Source of the DNA: Bacterioplanes sp.
GTDB taxonomy: Bacteria > Pseudomonadota > Gammaproteobacteria > Pseudomonadales > Oceanobacteraceae
Length of the DNA stretch: 52,927 nt
Reading direction: 5' to 3'
NCBI GenBank assembly: GCA_014859445.1
Contig: JACUUC010000021.1
Span: forward strand, 1 to 52,927
Shown here: one piece after another, positions 36,846-46,670 of the stretch
Position numbering within the stretch: the first letter of the stretch is position 1
Layout of the letters: each line of letters starts with the position of its first letter
Translations under genes and position numbers: made by a program
Notes under the pieces: model-generated
The model's database searches: none
Seen by the model: only the letters and a program-made list of their open reading frames with translations
Told to the model about the DNA's origin: nothing

Positions 36846-37316
36846 ATGATTAATGTGCTGTTTGTTTGCTTGGGTAATATTTGTCGCTCTCCCACGGCCG
36901 AAGCGGTTATGACCGGTTTGTTGGCACAGGCGGGACTCTCCGATCGGGTGTTTGTTGATTCGGCCGGTACCGCTGATTGGCATGTTGGCAAACCGGCTGA
37001 TGAGCGCTCAGTGGCCGCGGCCGCCGAACGAGGCTATGACATGAGTCATTTACGTGCCCGACAAGTGAACGTGGATGATTTTAGAAATTTTGATTATGTG
37101 CTGGCGATGGATGAGTCTAACTACCAGCACTTGGTGTTGCTGTGTCCTGAAAATGCTCGAGCGCAACCCAAAAAACTGTTGGCACATTATGGTCGACTTG
37201 AGGTACAGGATGTACCTGATCCCTACTACGGCGGGGCAGATGGCTTTCATCAGGTATTGGACTTATTGGAAGACGCCTGCCAATCGTTACTGCATGAGAT
37301 TCAGGCGACGTTATGA
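36846..37316 (+). CDS. Low-molecular-weight protein tyrosine phosphatase
   Basis: A 156-aa phosphatase. The P-loop CLGNICRS at the N-terminus holds the nucleophile Cys and Arg, and VPDPYYGG supplies the general acid Asp. Such enzymes dephosphorylate tyrosine kinases that control capsule and exopolysaccharide, or other targets. It lies between the trm112-like gene and murB, where relatives have kdsB just before it. The 3' end overlaps murB (ATGA). Confidence 0.92.
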   Translation: MINVLFVCLGNICRSPTAEAVMTGLLAQAGLSDRVFVDSAGTADWHVGKPADERSVAAAAERGYDMSHLRARQVNVDDFRNFDYVLAMDESNYQHLVLLCPENARAQPKKLLAHYGRLEVQDVPDPYYGGADGFHQVLDLLEDACQSLLHEIQATL

Positions 37317-38365
37317 GTTCTGTGCTGAGAAAGCCGGTGCGGTTGGGCTTAACGCCGTCGGACATACACACGAACACGGATCTGCGATTGCATAATACGC
37401 TGTCCTTACCGGCGAAAGCGGAGTTCTTTGCGACATTTCACTCCGTCCCCGAATTGTTATCCATACTGCGTTGGACAGAACAGCACGAATTGCCGCTACG
37501 GATACTGGGTGGCGGGAGTAATGTGTTGATGCGTCCTCTGGTGTCTGGCGTGGTGTTGCGCAGCGGCATGCGTGCCATTCAACCCTTGAACAACGATGGC
37601 AGTCACTGTTGGGTGGCCGTAGACGCCGGTGTAAACTGGCATGACTGGGTGGTTGCGAGTCGCACTTGGGGATTTGGCTTAGAAAATTTGGCGTTGATTC
37701 CAGGCACGGTGGGCGCGTCTCCGATTCAGAACATCGGTGCTTATGGTGTCGAGGTTGCTGATTGCATTGAGCACGTTGAGGGGATTCAACGATCGACGCA
37801 ACAATGGCATCGATGGTCAGCCAATGACTGTCGATTTGGCTATCGAGATTCTCTGTTTAAGCATGAGCTGGCAGACGATGTGATTATTACGCGAGTCGTT
37901 TTTCGTTTGTCGAAACACTTTCAACCCACATTGTCGTACGGACCATTGCAGTCGTTACAGGAGCAGCACGATTTAACACCTGAGCAGTTGGTGGATGCCA
38001 TTTGCCGTATACGGCGCAGTAAATTGCCAGATCCCGCTAGCATTCCCAATGCGGGTTCTTTTTTCAAAAATCCCTTGGTATCCAATCAGGTTGCTCAGTC
38101 ATTGCTGCAGCAATATCCGACAATGCCCGTATATTGGCAACCAAACAATCAGGCGAAATTAGCGGCGGGCTGGTTGATTGAGCAAGTCGGTTGGCGCGGC
38201 CGAGGATTATCCCATGCCAAAATGCATGATCAGCAAGCCTTAGTGCTCACCACCGATGGCAATGCCAGTTTAGCCGATGTTGAAGCCTTGCAAGTGGCCG
38301 TACAAGGTGCGGTTATGTCACAATTTTCTGTGACTCTGGAGCCAGAGCCACAGTATTTTGGCTAG
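37313..38365 (+). CDS. murB: UDP-N-acetylenolpyruvoylglucosamine reductase
   Basis: MurB reduces UDP-GlcNAc-enolpyruvate to UDP-MurNAc with NADPH and FAD in peptidoglycan synthesis. The 350-aa product has the FAD-binding LRILGGGSNVL, PGTVGASPIQNIGAYG, and NAGSFFKNP with the catalytic Ser. The final Glu region (LEPEPQYFG) matches type I enzymes. The start overlaps the phosphatase stop, so it closes the envelope operon. It is convergent with lpxH, 7 bases away. Confidence 0.95.
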   Translation: MSSVLRKPVRLGLTPSDIHTNTDLRLHNTLSLPAKAEFFATFHSVPELLSILRWTEQHELPLRILGGGSNVLMRPLVSGVVLRSGMRAIQPLNNDGSHCWVAVDAGVNWHDWVVASRTWGFGLENLALIPGTVGASPIQNIGAYGVEVADCIEHVEGIQRSTQQWHRWSANDCRFGYRDSLFKHELADDVIITRVVFRLSKHFQPTLSYGPLQSLQEQHDLTPEQLVDAICRIRRSKLPDPASIPNAGSFFKNPLVSNQVAQSLLQQYPTMPVYWQPNNQAKLAAGWLIEQVGWRGRGLSHAKMHDQQALVLTTDGNASLADVEALQVAVQGAVMSQFSVTLEPEPQYFG

Positions 38366-38372
38366 CCGCTCA

Positions 38373-39119
38373 TCAGTTCAGTGTCGGCAGCTCATCAAAA
38401 TGAAACTGTCGAAGCTCAAGCCCTGTTGACGAATCCCAGCGTATCAGCCACCCGTGTTCATCGTTCCAATCACCCAGCACCCAGCGTTGGCGCGATTGTT
38501 CTTGCCAAACCCATTGATGCTGTTTAGGACGGTGTGTATGCCCATGAATCATGGTGTGGACATTGGCCTCGTCCATCACGCGATCGACTTCCTCTGGTGT
38601 CACATCCATGATTTCCATCTGCTTGCCCGCTTGGCTTGCTTGGCTTTCTTTGCGCGCTTTTTCAGCAAAGGCTAAACGTTGTTCGATGCTTTGTTGCATC
38701 ATGGTTTGCTGAAAGGGAACACTGCGTAACAGGGCACGTACCTTCATGTAATCCAGATCTTGAGTACACAAGCTGTCGCCGTGCATTAATAGTACGCGTT
38801 CTTGATCCAGTGAGATGACCGAGGGATCACTCAGCAATTGAATACCGGCTTCTTGGCAAAAGGCATCGCCTATCATGAAATCACGATTACCATGCATGAG
38901 GTACGTCGTCACACCGCGTTGACTTAGCGTGAATAGCGCTTGTTTAACGCGTTCGATAAGCGGCGAGGTATGATCGTCTCCCACCCAGACTTCAAAGAAA
39001 TCGCCCAGAATATAGAGTGCATCGGCATCGTTCAGGGAATGAAGTAGACGTAAAAAACCCTGCGTGATCGCAGGGCGCTCCATTTCCAGATGCAGATCGG
39101 AAATAAAGTAAGTAGCCAT
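38373..39119 (-). CDS. lpxH: UDP-2,3-diacylglucosamine hydrolase
   Basis: LpxH cuts the pyrophosphate of UDP-2,3-diacylglucosamine to make lipid X in lipid A synthesis. The calcineurin-like metal motifs are complete: SDLHLE, ILGDFFEVWVGDD, MHGNRD, LLMHGDSLC and HGHTHRP. At 248 aa it has typical length. ATG shares one base with the ppiB stop (TAATG), so it is translationally coupled to ppiB. Confidence 0.95.
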   Translation of the reverse strand: MATYFISDLHLEMERPAITQGFLRLLHSLNDADALYILGDFFEVWVGDDHTSPLIERVKQALFTLSQRGVTTYLMHGNRDFMIGDAFCQEAGIQLLSDPSVISLDQERVLLMHGDSLCTQDLDYMKVRALLRSVPFQQTMMQQSIEQRLAFAEKARKESQASQAGKQMEIMDVTPEEVDRVMDEANVHTMIHGHTHRPKQHQWVWQEQSRQRWVLGDWNDEHGWLIRWDSSTGLELRQFHFDELPTLN

Positions 39120-39613
39120 TATTCGACGATGACTGCTTTTTCGATGATGACGTCTTCTTGCGGTACATCTTGATGGCCCATAACGGACGTGGTGCGTACC
39201 GCTTTGATGCGATTGACCACATCCATGCCTTCGACGACTTTCGCAAACACGGCATAACCCCAGCCTTGACCGGTTTTGCTGGTGTGATTTAAAAACGCAT
39301 TGTCAGCAACGTTGATAAAGAATTGGGCGCTGGCAGAATGTGGGTCGTTCGTGCGCGCCATCGCCAAGGTGCCCACTTCGTTTTTTAAACCGTTGTCCGC
39401 TTCATTTTCGATCGGCTCACCGGCTTTTTTTTGTGTCATGCCCGGTTCAAAACCACCGCCTTGAATCATAAAGCCATCGATAACACGATGAAAAATCACG
39501 CCGTCGTAAAAGCCTTCTTTGACGTAGTTTTCAAAGTTAGCGGCGGTTTTTGGTGCATTCTCGTGGTCAAGCTCGACTTTAATATCGCCAAAGTTGGTTT
39601 GTAACAAGATCAT
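39119..39613 (-). CDS. ppiB: Peptidyl-prolyl cis-trans isomerase B (cyclophilin)
   Basis: A 164-aa cytoplasmic cyclophilin. The core [19 protein letters not shown] holds the catalytic Arg, and [22 protein letters not shown] is the second signature. There is no signal peptide when started at ATG 39611-39613, which has GAGGT upstream on the minus strand; a longer reading frame to 39781 has no family support. It diverges from glnS. Confidence 0.94.
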   Translation of the reverse strand: MILLQTNFGDIKVELDHENAPKTAANFENYVKEGFYDGVIFHRVIDGFMIQGGGFEPGMTQKKAGEPIENEADNGLKNEVGTLAMARTNDPHSASAQFFINVADNAFLNHTSKTGQGWGYAVFAKVVEGMDVVNRIKAVRTTSVMGHQDVPQEDVIIEKAVIVE

Positions 39614-39740
39614 GTAGAACCTCTGTGTCAGAAATCGTGTATCCCAATATGGGGCTGCGTGCGTATAATAGCGGCTTTTATCGATCTGACATAACTCATC
39701 GGCGAGTAAAGTCAGATTGTTTTTACAAATTTGGATGGTT

Positions 39741-41411
39741 ATGACTGAGACAGCGCACATCGGCAACAACTTCATTGCCAAAATCGTTCAAGAAGATTTG
39801 TCCAGCGGTAAGATAACTAAGCTGGTAACTCGTTTTCCCCCCGAACCGAATGGCTACTTGCATGTGGGTCATGCAAAATCCATTTGTTTGAACTTTGGTC
39901 TGGCAAAGCAGTTTAATGGCGATTGTCATTTGCGTTTTGACGACACCAACCCAGAAAAAGAAAGCCAAGAATTCATTAATGCCATTAAAGATGACATCCA
40001 ATGGTTAGGCTTTGAATGGGTCGGCCCAGTTCGCTATGCCTCGGATTATTTTGAGCAGTTACACGATTGGGCGGTAGAGCTGATTGATAAAGGCTTGGCT
40101 TATGTGTGTGACCTCACGGCAGAGCAGGCGCGTGAATATCGCGGTACGCTGACGGAGGCGGGCCGTCCTAGTCCTTATCGTGAGCGCAGTCCTGAAGAGA
40201 ACCGAGCCTTGTTTGCGCGTATGCGCGCAGGCGAGTTTGATGAAGGGGCTTGTGTGCTGCGCGCCAAGATTGATATGGCGTCCAGCAATATGAATTTGCG
40301 TGACCCAATTTTGTACCGCATTCGTAAAATACATCATCACCAAACGGGTGATGCGTGGTGTATCTATCCGACCTACGATTTTACCCACGGTCAGTCGGAT
40401 GCCATTGAACACATTACGCATTCCGTGTGTACGTTAGAGTTTGAAGACCATAAGCCGTTATACGAGTGGTTTATTGCCAACTTATCGGTTCCGGCTCAGC
40501 CGCGTCAGTATGAATTTGGGCGTTTGAACCTAGACTACACCGTGACCTCAAAGCGCAAATTGAAAGCTTTGGTTGATGATGCGGTGGTTGCTGGTTGGGA
40601 TGACCCTCGTATGCCGACCATTGCCGGCATGCGCCGTCGTGGTTTTACGCCACGCTCGGTTCGTCATTTTTGCGACATGATTGGTGTGTCTCGCAGCGAT
40701 GGCATGGTGGATGTGGCCATGCTTGAGCACGCGGTCCGTGATGACTTAAATAAACACGCGCCACGTGCCATGGCGGTGTTAAACCCATTGAAAGTGATCA
40801 TCGACAATGTCGCTCCCGATCATCTTGAGTGGTTAACCGCAGACTATCATCACGAACTCGATCTGGGTGCACGTGAAATGCCGTTCAGCCGCGAAATCTA
40901 CATCGATGAAGACGATTTTAAGGAAGAATACAGCAAGAAGTTCAAGAAAAAATTCACGCCGGGTAAGCGTATTCGGTTGCGCCATGGTTATGTGATTGAA
41001 GCGACATCGTATGAAAAAGATGAGCAAGGGCGTGTTACCTTAGTGCGTGCAAAACGGATTGAAAATACCCTAGGTACGGACCCAGAAGATGGGGAAAAAC
41101 CCAAAGGTGTCGTGCATTGGGTGTCTGTAGCGCATGCGAAACAGGCCGAATTACGCTTGTATTCGCGTTTGTTCACGCATCCCTCGCCAGATAAAACCGA
41201 CGAAGACTTTATGCAGTATGTGAATAACGAGTCTTTGCACGTTATCACCGCTTGGGTTGAGCCTGCTTTGGCTGCGGTTGAAGCGGAAGCGAATTTCCAG
41301 TTTGAACGGGAAGGCTATTACGTTGCCGATCGTTATGATCACAGCGCGGAAAAGCCAGTGTTTAATTTGACCATCGGCTTGCGCGAAGACAAGTCACTGA
41401 CAGAAGGGTAA
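39741..41411 (+). CDS. glnS: Glutamine--tRNA ligase
   Basis: GlnS charges tRNA-Gln directly. The 556-aa class I enzyme has [15 protein letters not shown] (HIGH motif) and TSKRKL, where E. coli has MSKRKL (KMSKS motif), then a C-terminal double beta-barrel for anticodon binding. ATG 39741 is preceded by TTGGATGG; an upstream in-frame ATG at 39717 would add 8 residues. It is followed by cysS after 3 bases, so two tRNA synthetases form an operon. Confidence 0.96.
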   Translation: MTETAHIGNNFIAKIVQEDLSSGKITKLVTRFPPEPNGYLHVGHAKSICLNFGLAKQFNGDCHLRFDDTNPEKESQEFINAIKDDIQWLGFEWVGPVRYASDYFEQLHDWAVELIDKGLAYVCDLTAEQAREYRGTLTEAGRPSPYRERSPEENRALFARMRAGEFDEGACVLRAKIDMASSNMNLRDPILYRIRKIHHHQTGDAWCIYPTYDFTHGQSDAIEHITHSVCTLEFEDHKPLYEWFIANLSVPAQPRQYEFGRLNLDYTVTSKRKLKALVDDAVVAGWDDPRMPTIAGMRRRGFTPRSVRHFCDMIGVSRSDGMVDVAMLEHAVRDDLNKHAPRAMAVLNPLKVIIDNVAPDHLEWLTADYHHELDLGAREMPFSREIYIDEDDFKEEYSKKFKKKFTPGKRIRLRHGYVIEATSYEKDEQGRVTLVRAKRIENTLGTDPEDGEKPKGVVHWVSVAHAKQAELRLYSRLFTHPSPDKTDEDFMQYVNNESLHVITAWVEPALAAVEAEANFQFEREGYYVADRYDHSAEKPVFNLTIGLREDKSLTEG

Positions 41412-41414
41412 TTC

Positions 41415-42785
41415 ATGAGCGTACACATCTATAACACACTGACACGTCAAAAAGATCCATTGCAGCCCATCGTGGCGGGCAAAGTGGGAATGTACGTTTG
41501 TGGTATGACGGTGTACGACTTTTGTCATTTGGGTCATGCCCGAGTCATGGTGGCGTTTGATGTGATTGCGCGTTATTTGCGTCACCGTGGTTATGACGTG
41601 AATTACATTCGTAACATCACCGATATCGATGACAAAATCATTCAGCGTGCAAATGAAAATGGCGAAAGTATTGAATCGTTAACCGAGCGCTTTATTGCCG
41701 AAATGCATAAAGATTCCGATGCACTAGGTATCGAACGACCCAGTGCCGAACCGAAAGCCACCGCTCATATTGACGATATTGTGCGTTTGGTACAAACCTT
41801 GATCGATAAAGGGTTTGCTTATGCCGCCGACAATGGCGATGTGTATTACTCGGTTCGCAAATTTGATGGGTACGGAAAGCTGTCAGGGAAAGTATTGGAC
41901 GATTTAACCGCCGGTGCCCGTGTGGATGTGGACGAACATAAGCAAGACCCATTGGATTTTGTCTTGTGGAAAGCGGCAAAAGTTGATGAGCCACATTGGC
42001 ATTCGCCTTGGGGAATCGGCCGTCCGGGTTGGCACATCGAATGTTCTGCCATGTCGACCTGCTGCTTAGGCGACACATTCGATATTCATGGCGGTGGGCC
42101 AGATCTGAAATTTCCGCACCATGAAAACGAAATTGCTCAAAGCGAAGCGGCAACCGGTAAGCACTATGCCAATACCTGGATGCATGCTGGTGCGGTGCGA
42201 GTGGATGGCGAAAAAATGTCGAAATCGTTGGGTAATTTTTTCACCATTCGTGAGATTTTAGAAAAGTACCCAGCTGAGGTTGTACGTTTCTTTTTGCTGT
42301 CCAGTCAGTATCGTAGCCCCATTAACTACAGCGAAGACAGCTTGATTGAAGCGCAAACCCGTTTGGATCGTTTTTACAATGCCTTGCGCGGTGTCACGAT
42401 CGGTAAGGTGGTGGATCAGGATAACGACTATTCGCATCGTTTCCACAGCGCCATGGACGATGACTTCAATACACCAGAGGCCATTGCGGCTCTGTTTGAT
42501 TTGGTTCGTGCAGTCAATAAAGCGCGTGGCGAAGAACAGGCGGAACTAGCTGGGCAGCTGCGTTATTTGGCTGGCGTACTGGGGTGTTTGCAGTCGGATC
42601 CAGAGATTTTTTTGCAATCGGGTGCCGGTGTTGATGAGGCTTGGGTGCAGGAAAAAATCGCACAGCGACTGGCTGCAAAGCAGGCGAAAGATTTTGCCCA
42701 AGCCGATACGGTTCGTGACGAGTTATTGGCTCAGGGAATTGTGTTACGTGATGGACCAGAAGGAACCAGTTGGAGCAAGCAATGA
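41415..42785 (+). CDS. cysS: Cysteine--tRNA ligase
   Basis: A 456-aa class I synthetase. [19 protein letters not shown] joins the first zinc Cys and the HIGH motif, [18 protein letters not shown] gives further zinc ligands, and [11 protein letters not shown] is KMSKS. Length is standard. The ATG lies 3 bases past the glnS stop. A bidirectional terminator separates it from folD. Confidence 0.97.
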   Translation: MSVHIYNTLTRQKDPLQPIVAGKVGMYVCGMTVYDFCHLGHARVMVAFDVIARYLRHRGYDVNYIRNITDIDDKIIQRANENGESIESLTERFIAEMHKDSDALGIERPSAEPKATAHIDDIVRLVQTLIDKGFAYAADNGDVYYSVRKFDGYGKLSGKVLDDLTAGARVDVDEHKQDPLDFVLWKAAKVDEPHWHSPWGIGRPGWHIECSAMSTCCLGDTFDIHGGGPDLKFPHHENEIAQSEAATGKHYANTWMHAGAVRVDGEKMSKSLGNFFTIREILEKYPAEVVRFFLLSSQYRSPINYSEDSLIEAQTRLDRFYNALRGVTIGKVVDQDNDYSHRFHSAMDDDFNTPEAIAALFDLVRAVNKARGEEQAELAGQLRYLAGVLGCLQSDPEIFLQSGAGVDEAWVQEKIAQRLAAKQAKDFAQADTVRDELLAQGIVLRDGPEGTSWSKQ

Positions 42786-42832
42786 TGATGGCTTGGCATG
42801 GGTTTTCCCTAGGCGAGTGAATTCAGTCATAA

Positions 42833-42863
42833 AAAAAGAGGCTCGATTATGAGCCTCTTTTTA
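42833..42863. terminator. Bidirectional terminator between cysS and folD
   Basis: Stem AAAAAGAGGCTC / GAGCCTCTTTTT with a six-base loop and A/T tracts on both sides, between the ends of two convergent genes. Confidence 0.88.
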
Positions 42864-42887
42864 TTGTCTGACAGGTACGCTACGGCA

Positions 42888-43745
42888 CTAGTAAGCGTGC
42901 AATGTCTCGCAGGCAAATAAAGTATTTTCCAGTAATTTAGCGCGCGTCATAGGGCCAACACCACCCGGAACGGGGGTGATGTGACTGGCACGCTCTGCGG
43001 CGGCGGCAAAGTCAACGTCGCCAATCAGCTGGCCATTGTCCAGACGATTGATGCCCACATCAATCACCACAGCGCCTGGTTTGATCCATTCCCCTTTGAC
43101 AATACCTGGCTTGCCGACTGCCACCACTACAATATCAGCCTGTTGAACATGGTGAGCGAGATCTTTGGTGAAGCGGTGACAGGTTGTCACTGTGCAGCCT
43201 TTAAGTAACAGCTCTAATCCCATTGGACGACCGACAATATTCGATGCGCCGACAATCACTGCGTGCTGACCGCGCACGGGTTCGCCAGTGGTTTCGAGTA
43301 GATCAACAATGCCTGCGGGTGTGCAAGGACGTAACATAGGAAGACGCTGAGCTAGGCGACCCACGTTAAATGGATGAAAACCATCCACGTCTTTCGTGGG
43401 GTCAATGCGCTCTAAAATTTCATCGGCTTTCAAACCCGCAGGTAAGGGTAATTGCACAAGAATGCCGTCGACGGTTTGGTCTTGATTTAGGGTATCAATA
43501 AGTGCCAACAATTCGTCTTGTTGGGTGGTGGCTGGCAAATCATACGCTTTGCTGATAATACCCACTTGTTCGCAGTCTTTGCGTTTGTGAGCGACATAAA
43601 CCTCGGAAGCAGGATCGTTACCGACTAATACGACGGCCAACCCCGGTGCTCGCAGGCCTGCGGCAGTTCGTGTTTGGACGCGTTGTTGGATGGAGAGTCG
43701 GATTGCTTCGGCTTGGGCTTTGCCATCGATGAGTTGCGCAGTCAT
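42888..43745 (-). CDS. folD: Bifunctional methylenetetrahydrofolate dehydrogenase/cyclohydrolase
   Basis: FolD interconverts 5,10-methylene- and 10-formyl-tetrahydrofolate with NADP. The 285-aa product shows [14 protein letters not shown] (catalytic Lys in the family motif), QLPLPAGL, the NADP-binding [11 protein letters not shown], and [12 protein letters not shown] near the end. ATG 43743-43745 gives the family N-terminus [12 protein letters not shown]; a longer frame to 43805 is not supported. Confidence 0.95.
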   Translation of the reverse strand: MTAQLIDGKAQAEAIRLSIQQRVQTRTAAGLRAPGLAVVLVGNDPASEVYVAHKRKDCEQVGIISKAYDLPATTQQDELLALIDTLNQDQTVDGILVQLPLPAGLKADEILERIDPTKDVDGFHPFNVGRLAQRLPMLRPCTPAGIVDLLETTGEPVRGQHAVIVGASNIVGRPMGLELLLKGCTVTTCHRFTKDLAHHVQQADIVVVAVGKPGIVKGEWIKPGAVVIDVGINRLDNGQLIGDVDFAAAAERASHITPVPGGVGPMTRAKLLENTLFACETLHAY

Positions 43746-43938
43746 AAGGACGATAAACCTGTGGCTGTATTCAAAAAACGCGATTTTCTCATGCTGTGCG
43801 CACAAAACAAAGCCATACTGCCAAGGAAACCGAAAAAAGGCACGATAGTGAGTAGGGCGAGGTGCGTTGATCAGAATGTTGATGGTGTCACCAACGGCAG
43901 GGAAGCGGTTGTTTTTGTTAATTATTTTAAAAAAGGGA

Positions 43939-43965
43939 TTGACGAGTGTAGGGGGGATCTATAAT
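43939..43965 (+). promoter_or_regulatory. Promoter of the tRNA-Pro/Arg/His operon
   Basis: TTGACG (43939-43944), a 15-bp G-rich spacer and perfect TATAAT (43960-43965), followed by a GC-rich discriminator. The spacer is shorter than the usual 17. The first tRNA begins 42 bases after the -10. Confidence 0.6.
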
Positions 43966-44007
43966 ATGCGCAGCCACTTGAGGGGGATAACTCAGCAAGT
44001 GATTAAT

Positions 44008-44084
44008 CGGGGTATAGCGCAGTCTGGTAGCGCGCCTGCTTTGGGAGCAGGATGTCGGGAGTTCGAATCTCTCTACCCCGACCA
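44008..44084 (+). tRNA. tRNA-Pro (TGG)
   Basis: A 77-nt cloverleaf. Acceptor CGGGGTA pairs with TACCCCG, anticodon TGG is at 44042-44044, T-arm GGAGTTCGAATCTC, CCA encoded. First of three clustered tRNAs. Confidence 0.97.
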
Positions 44085-44109
44085 TTTGATCGCAGGATTA
44101 AATGGACAT

Positions 44110-44186
44110 GCGCCCGTAGCTCAATTGGATAGAGCATCGCCCTTCTAAGGCGAGGGTTGCAGGTTCGAACCCTGCCGGGTGCGCCA
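44110..44186 (+). tRNA. tRNA-Arg (TCT)
   Basis: A 77-nt cloverleaf. Acceptor GCGCCCG pairs with CGGGTGC (one G-U), the anticodon loop CTTCTAA reads TCT (44144-44146), CCA encoded. It reads the AGA/AGG codons. Confidence 0.97.
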
Positions 44187-44213
44187 TTGCATCCGCAGTG
44201 ATACGTAAAATAT

Positions 44214-44290
44214 GGTGGCCGTAGCTCAGTTGGTAGAGTCCAGGATTGTGATTCCTGTTGTCGCGGGTTCGAACCCCGTCGGCCACCCCA
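44214..44290 (+). tRNA. tRNA-His (GTG)
   Basis: A 77-nt cloverleaf with the extra 5' G (position -1, 44214) opposite discriminator C, the identity element of tRNA-His. Acceptor GTGGCCG pairs with CGGCCAC, anticodon GTG is at 44248-44250, CCA encoded. Confidence 0.97.
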
Positions 44291-44412
44291 TTCAAAGTCT
44301 CTCCGTTTTTAATCTATAGCATGTTCTGGTTTTGTCCTTTCGCATTGTTCTTATGTGTCTGATAAAATACCCTTTTTCTTATTTGTCATCGTGTTAACTT
44401 CCTTTTCTGCTG

Positions 44413-44442
44413 TTCCCATCGTAGCGCGCATTAGGCTATAAT
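44413..44442 (+). promoter_or_regulatory. Putative promoter of tig
   Basis: Perfect TATAAT at 44437-44442, with a weak TTCCCA -35 18 bp upstream. The trigger factor start lies 78 bases downstream. Confidence 0.4.
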
Positions 44443-44520
44443 CCGCGGCTTTGTAACTATTGATACGGGTTGATACCGCGTGTCGGTATCCCTTGACTAA
44501 CCTTTACATGAGAGGCATCT

Positions 44521-45834
44521 ATGCAAGTGTCCATCGAGACTACCTCTGGTCTTCAGCGTTGTATGACCATTGGTGTTCCTGCTGCGGAAGTAGAACAAAA
44601 ATTTACCGATGAATTAAAGCGCATTGCCAAAGGCCAGCGCGTGAATGGTTTCCGCAAAAATAAGCCACTGCCGCCTCAGGTTGCTAAGCGTATGTTCGGT
44701 AAACAAGCTCGTTACGAAGCTATTTATCAACAAATGCAGCAATCGTTTTTCAAAGCTGTGCAAGAAAACGATGTGAAATTAGCCGGCATGCCAACGTTTG
44801 AGCCAACCGTTGATGAAGAAGGCAAAGATTTAGAATTTAAAGCCACGTTCGAAGTCTACCCAGAAGTGACATTGGGTGATTTTTCGGCGTTACACATTGA
44901 GCAAAAAACCGCTCAAGTATCCGATGCCGATTTAGAAACCATGTTAAAAACGTTGCGCACGCAAAACGCGACTTGGACTGAATCTACCGATGCCGCCGCT
45001 GATGGCGATCAAGTCAAAATGAATTTCGAAGGCTTTATCGATGGTGAAGCATTTGAAGGTGGTAAGGCAGAAGGTTATAGCCTGACTCTGGGTTCTAATT
45101 CCATGATCCCAGGCTTTGAAGCCGGTTTAGTGGGTGCCAAAGCCGGTGAAGAAACGACATTATCGGTTTCTTTCCCTGCCGATTATCACAAAGAAGATCT
45201 GCAAGGTAAGCCTGCAGAGTTCAAAGTGACTGTATTGGAAGTGAAAAAGGCTGAATTGCCAGAGCTGAATAAAGAATTTTTCGAATCGTTCGGCGTTGAC
45301 GTGGAAGACGAAGCGTCATTCAAGGTTGAAATTCGTAAGAACATGGAGCGCGAATTGGCGCGTGCTGCTCGCAATTTGACCAAGCAACAAGTGATCAATG
45401 GCTTGTTAGCGAACAACGAAGTCGACGTGCCGTCTTCTTTGATTGATCAAGAAATCGATCGTTTGCGTCAGCAAGCAGTACAGCAGTTTGGTGGTGGTCA
45501 GCAAATTGATGCCAATATGCTACCAGCCGAATTATTCAAAGATCAGGCGCAAAAACGCGTACAAATTGGCTTGTTAATGAACGCCGCCATCGAGCAGTTT
45601 GAATTGACGCCGTCGGCTGATAAGGTCAATGAGCTGATTGAAGAAGTGGCTTCAACGTATCAAGATCCAGAGCAAGTACGTGAATTCTACAACAGCAATC
45701 CACAGCAAAAATCGCAAGTGGAAGCGTTGGCATTAGAAGAGCAAGTGGTTGAAAAAGTATTGGCAGCGGCTCAAGTTAGCCAAGCAGAAGCCAGCTACGA
45801 AGAAATCATTCGTTCAGCCAATCAACAAGGTTAA
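44521..45834 (+). CDS. tig: Trigger factor
   Basis: A ribosome-bound chaperone with prolyl isomerase activity. The 437-aa product has the ribosome-binding tail with NGFRKNKPLPPQ near 40-50 (equivalent of the GFRxGK box), an FKBP-type domain at about 150-245 (GDQVKMNFEGFIDGEAFEGGKAEG), and a helical C-terminal arm. GAGG lies 8 bases before ATG 44521. It heads the tig-clpP-clpX-lon order conserved in gammaproteobacteria. Confidence 0.96.
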   Translation: MQVSIETTSGLQRCMTIGVPAAEVEQKFTDELKRIAKGQRVNGFRKNKPLPPQVAKRMFGKQARYEAIYQQMQQSFFKAVQENDVKLAGMPTFEPTVDEEGKDLEFKATFEVYPEVTLGDFSALHIEQKTAQVSDADLETMLKTLRTQNATWTESTDAAADGDQVKMNFEGFIDGEAFEGGKAEGYSLTLGSNSMIPGFEAGLVGAKAGEETTLSVSFPADYHKEDLQGKPAEFKVTVLEVKKAELPELNKEFFESFGVDVEDEASFKVEIRKNMERELARAARNLTKQQVINGLLANNEVDVPSSLIDQEIDRLRQQAVQQFGGGQQIDANMLPAELFKDQAQKRVQIGLLMNAAIEQFELTPSADKVNELIEEVASTYQDPEQVREFYNSNPQQKSQVEALALEEQVVEKVLAAAQVSQAEASYEEIIRSANQQG

Positions 45835-45879
45835 TTTTCAGTTAAAGACTGACAGTTGGCTTAGTGCAGGCTAAACTCT

Positions 45880-45916
45880 AAAACAGCTGCTTTCGAAGAA
45901 GGCGGCTGTTTTTGTA
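45880..45916 (+). terminator. Intrinsic terminator of tig
   Basis: Stem AAACAGC / GCTGTTT with an imperfect inner stem (TGC / GGC) and a T-run, in the 118-base gap before clpP. Confidence 0.65.
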
Positions 45917-45952
45917 ATTGAAAATCAACTCATCGAAGGAGTGCAGAGTCGA

Positions 45953-46579
45953 ATGATTGACTCCATCAAGCAACATTCCGATATCGTTCAGGCCGGCGGC
46001 CTGGTTCCTATGGTTGTTGAGCAGTCAGCACGAGGCGAGCGTTCATACGACATTTACTCGCGTCTGTTGAAAGAGCGTGTCATTTTTTTGGTTGGTCCTG
46101 TTGAAGATTACATGGCTAACTTGGTCGTTGCTCAGTTATTATTTTTAGAAGCTGAGAACCCCGACAAAGACATTCACTTGTACATCAACTCACCAGGTGG
46201 CTCAGTGACCGCAGGGATGTCAATTTATGACACCATGCAATTCATTAAGCCCGATGTGAGTACGATGGTCATTGGTCAAGCATGCAGTATGGGTGCTTTC
46301 TTGTTGGCGGCCGGTGCGCCCGGAAAGCGTTACAGTGTGCCGAACTCTCGTGTGATGATTCACCAGCCAAGTGGCGGTGCACAAGGTCAAGCGACCGATA
46401 TTCAAATTCAAGCACAGAACATTCAATACACGAAAGAACGCCTGAATCGTATTTTGGCCAAACACACCGGTCAAACGTACGAAACCATTGCAGCCGATAC
46501 CGAACGTGATAACTTCATGGATCCTGAAACCGCGATGAAATACGGTTTGATTGATCAGGTATTGGAAAAACGTGTTTAA
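45953..46579 (+). CDS. clpP: ATP-dependent Clp protease proteolytic subunit
   Basis: ClpP is the 14-subunit serine protease chamber that works with ClpX or ClpA. The 208-aa product has the catalytic Ser in GQACSMGAF and His in MIHQPSGG, with Asp further on, and the short propeptide-like N-terminus ending before [11 protein letters not shown] 45953 is used with AAGGAG upstream; GTG 45941 would overlap that ribosome-binding site. clpX follows after 91 bases. Confidence 0.96.
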   Translation: MIDSIKQHSDIVQAGGLVPMVVEQSARGERSYDIYSRLLKERVIFLVGPVEDYMANLVVAQLLFLEAENPDKDIHLYINSPGGSVTAGMSIYDTMQFIKPDVSTMVIGQACSMGAFLLAAGAPGKRYSVPNSRVMIHQPSGGAQGQATDIQIQAQNIQYTKERLNRILAKHTGQTYETIAADTERDNFMDPETAMKYGLIDQVLEKRV

Positions 46580-46670
46580 TTAAAATCGCTCTCAATTGTG
46601 TGTTGAGGGTTGAAAAAATGGTCAAAAAGCCCCATCTTTTTGAATCAGTAACAGTTTATGAGGCAGTCGA

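Noticed and set aside
39614-39781. Longer ppiB reading frame reaching into the glnS start
   Set aside because: The extension overlaps the divergent glnS gene and lacks similarity to cyclophilins; it is not a signal peptide.
39741-41411. TSKRKL instead of MSKRKL in GlnS as a sign of inactivity
   Set aside because: The Ser-Lys-Arg core is kept and the rest of the protein is fully conserved; the Met position is tolerant.
42786-42852. Small frame running past the cysS end
   Set aside because: It is an out-of-frame continuation over the terminator with no start signal.
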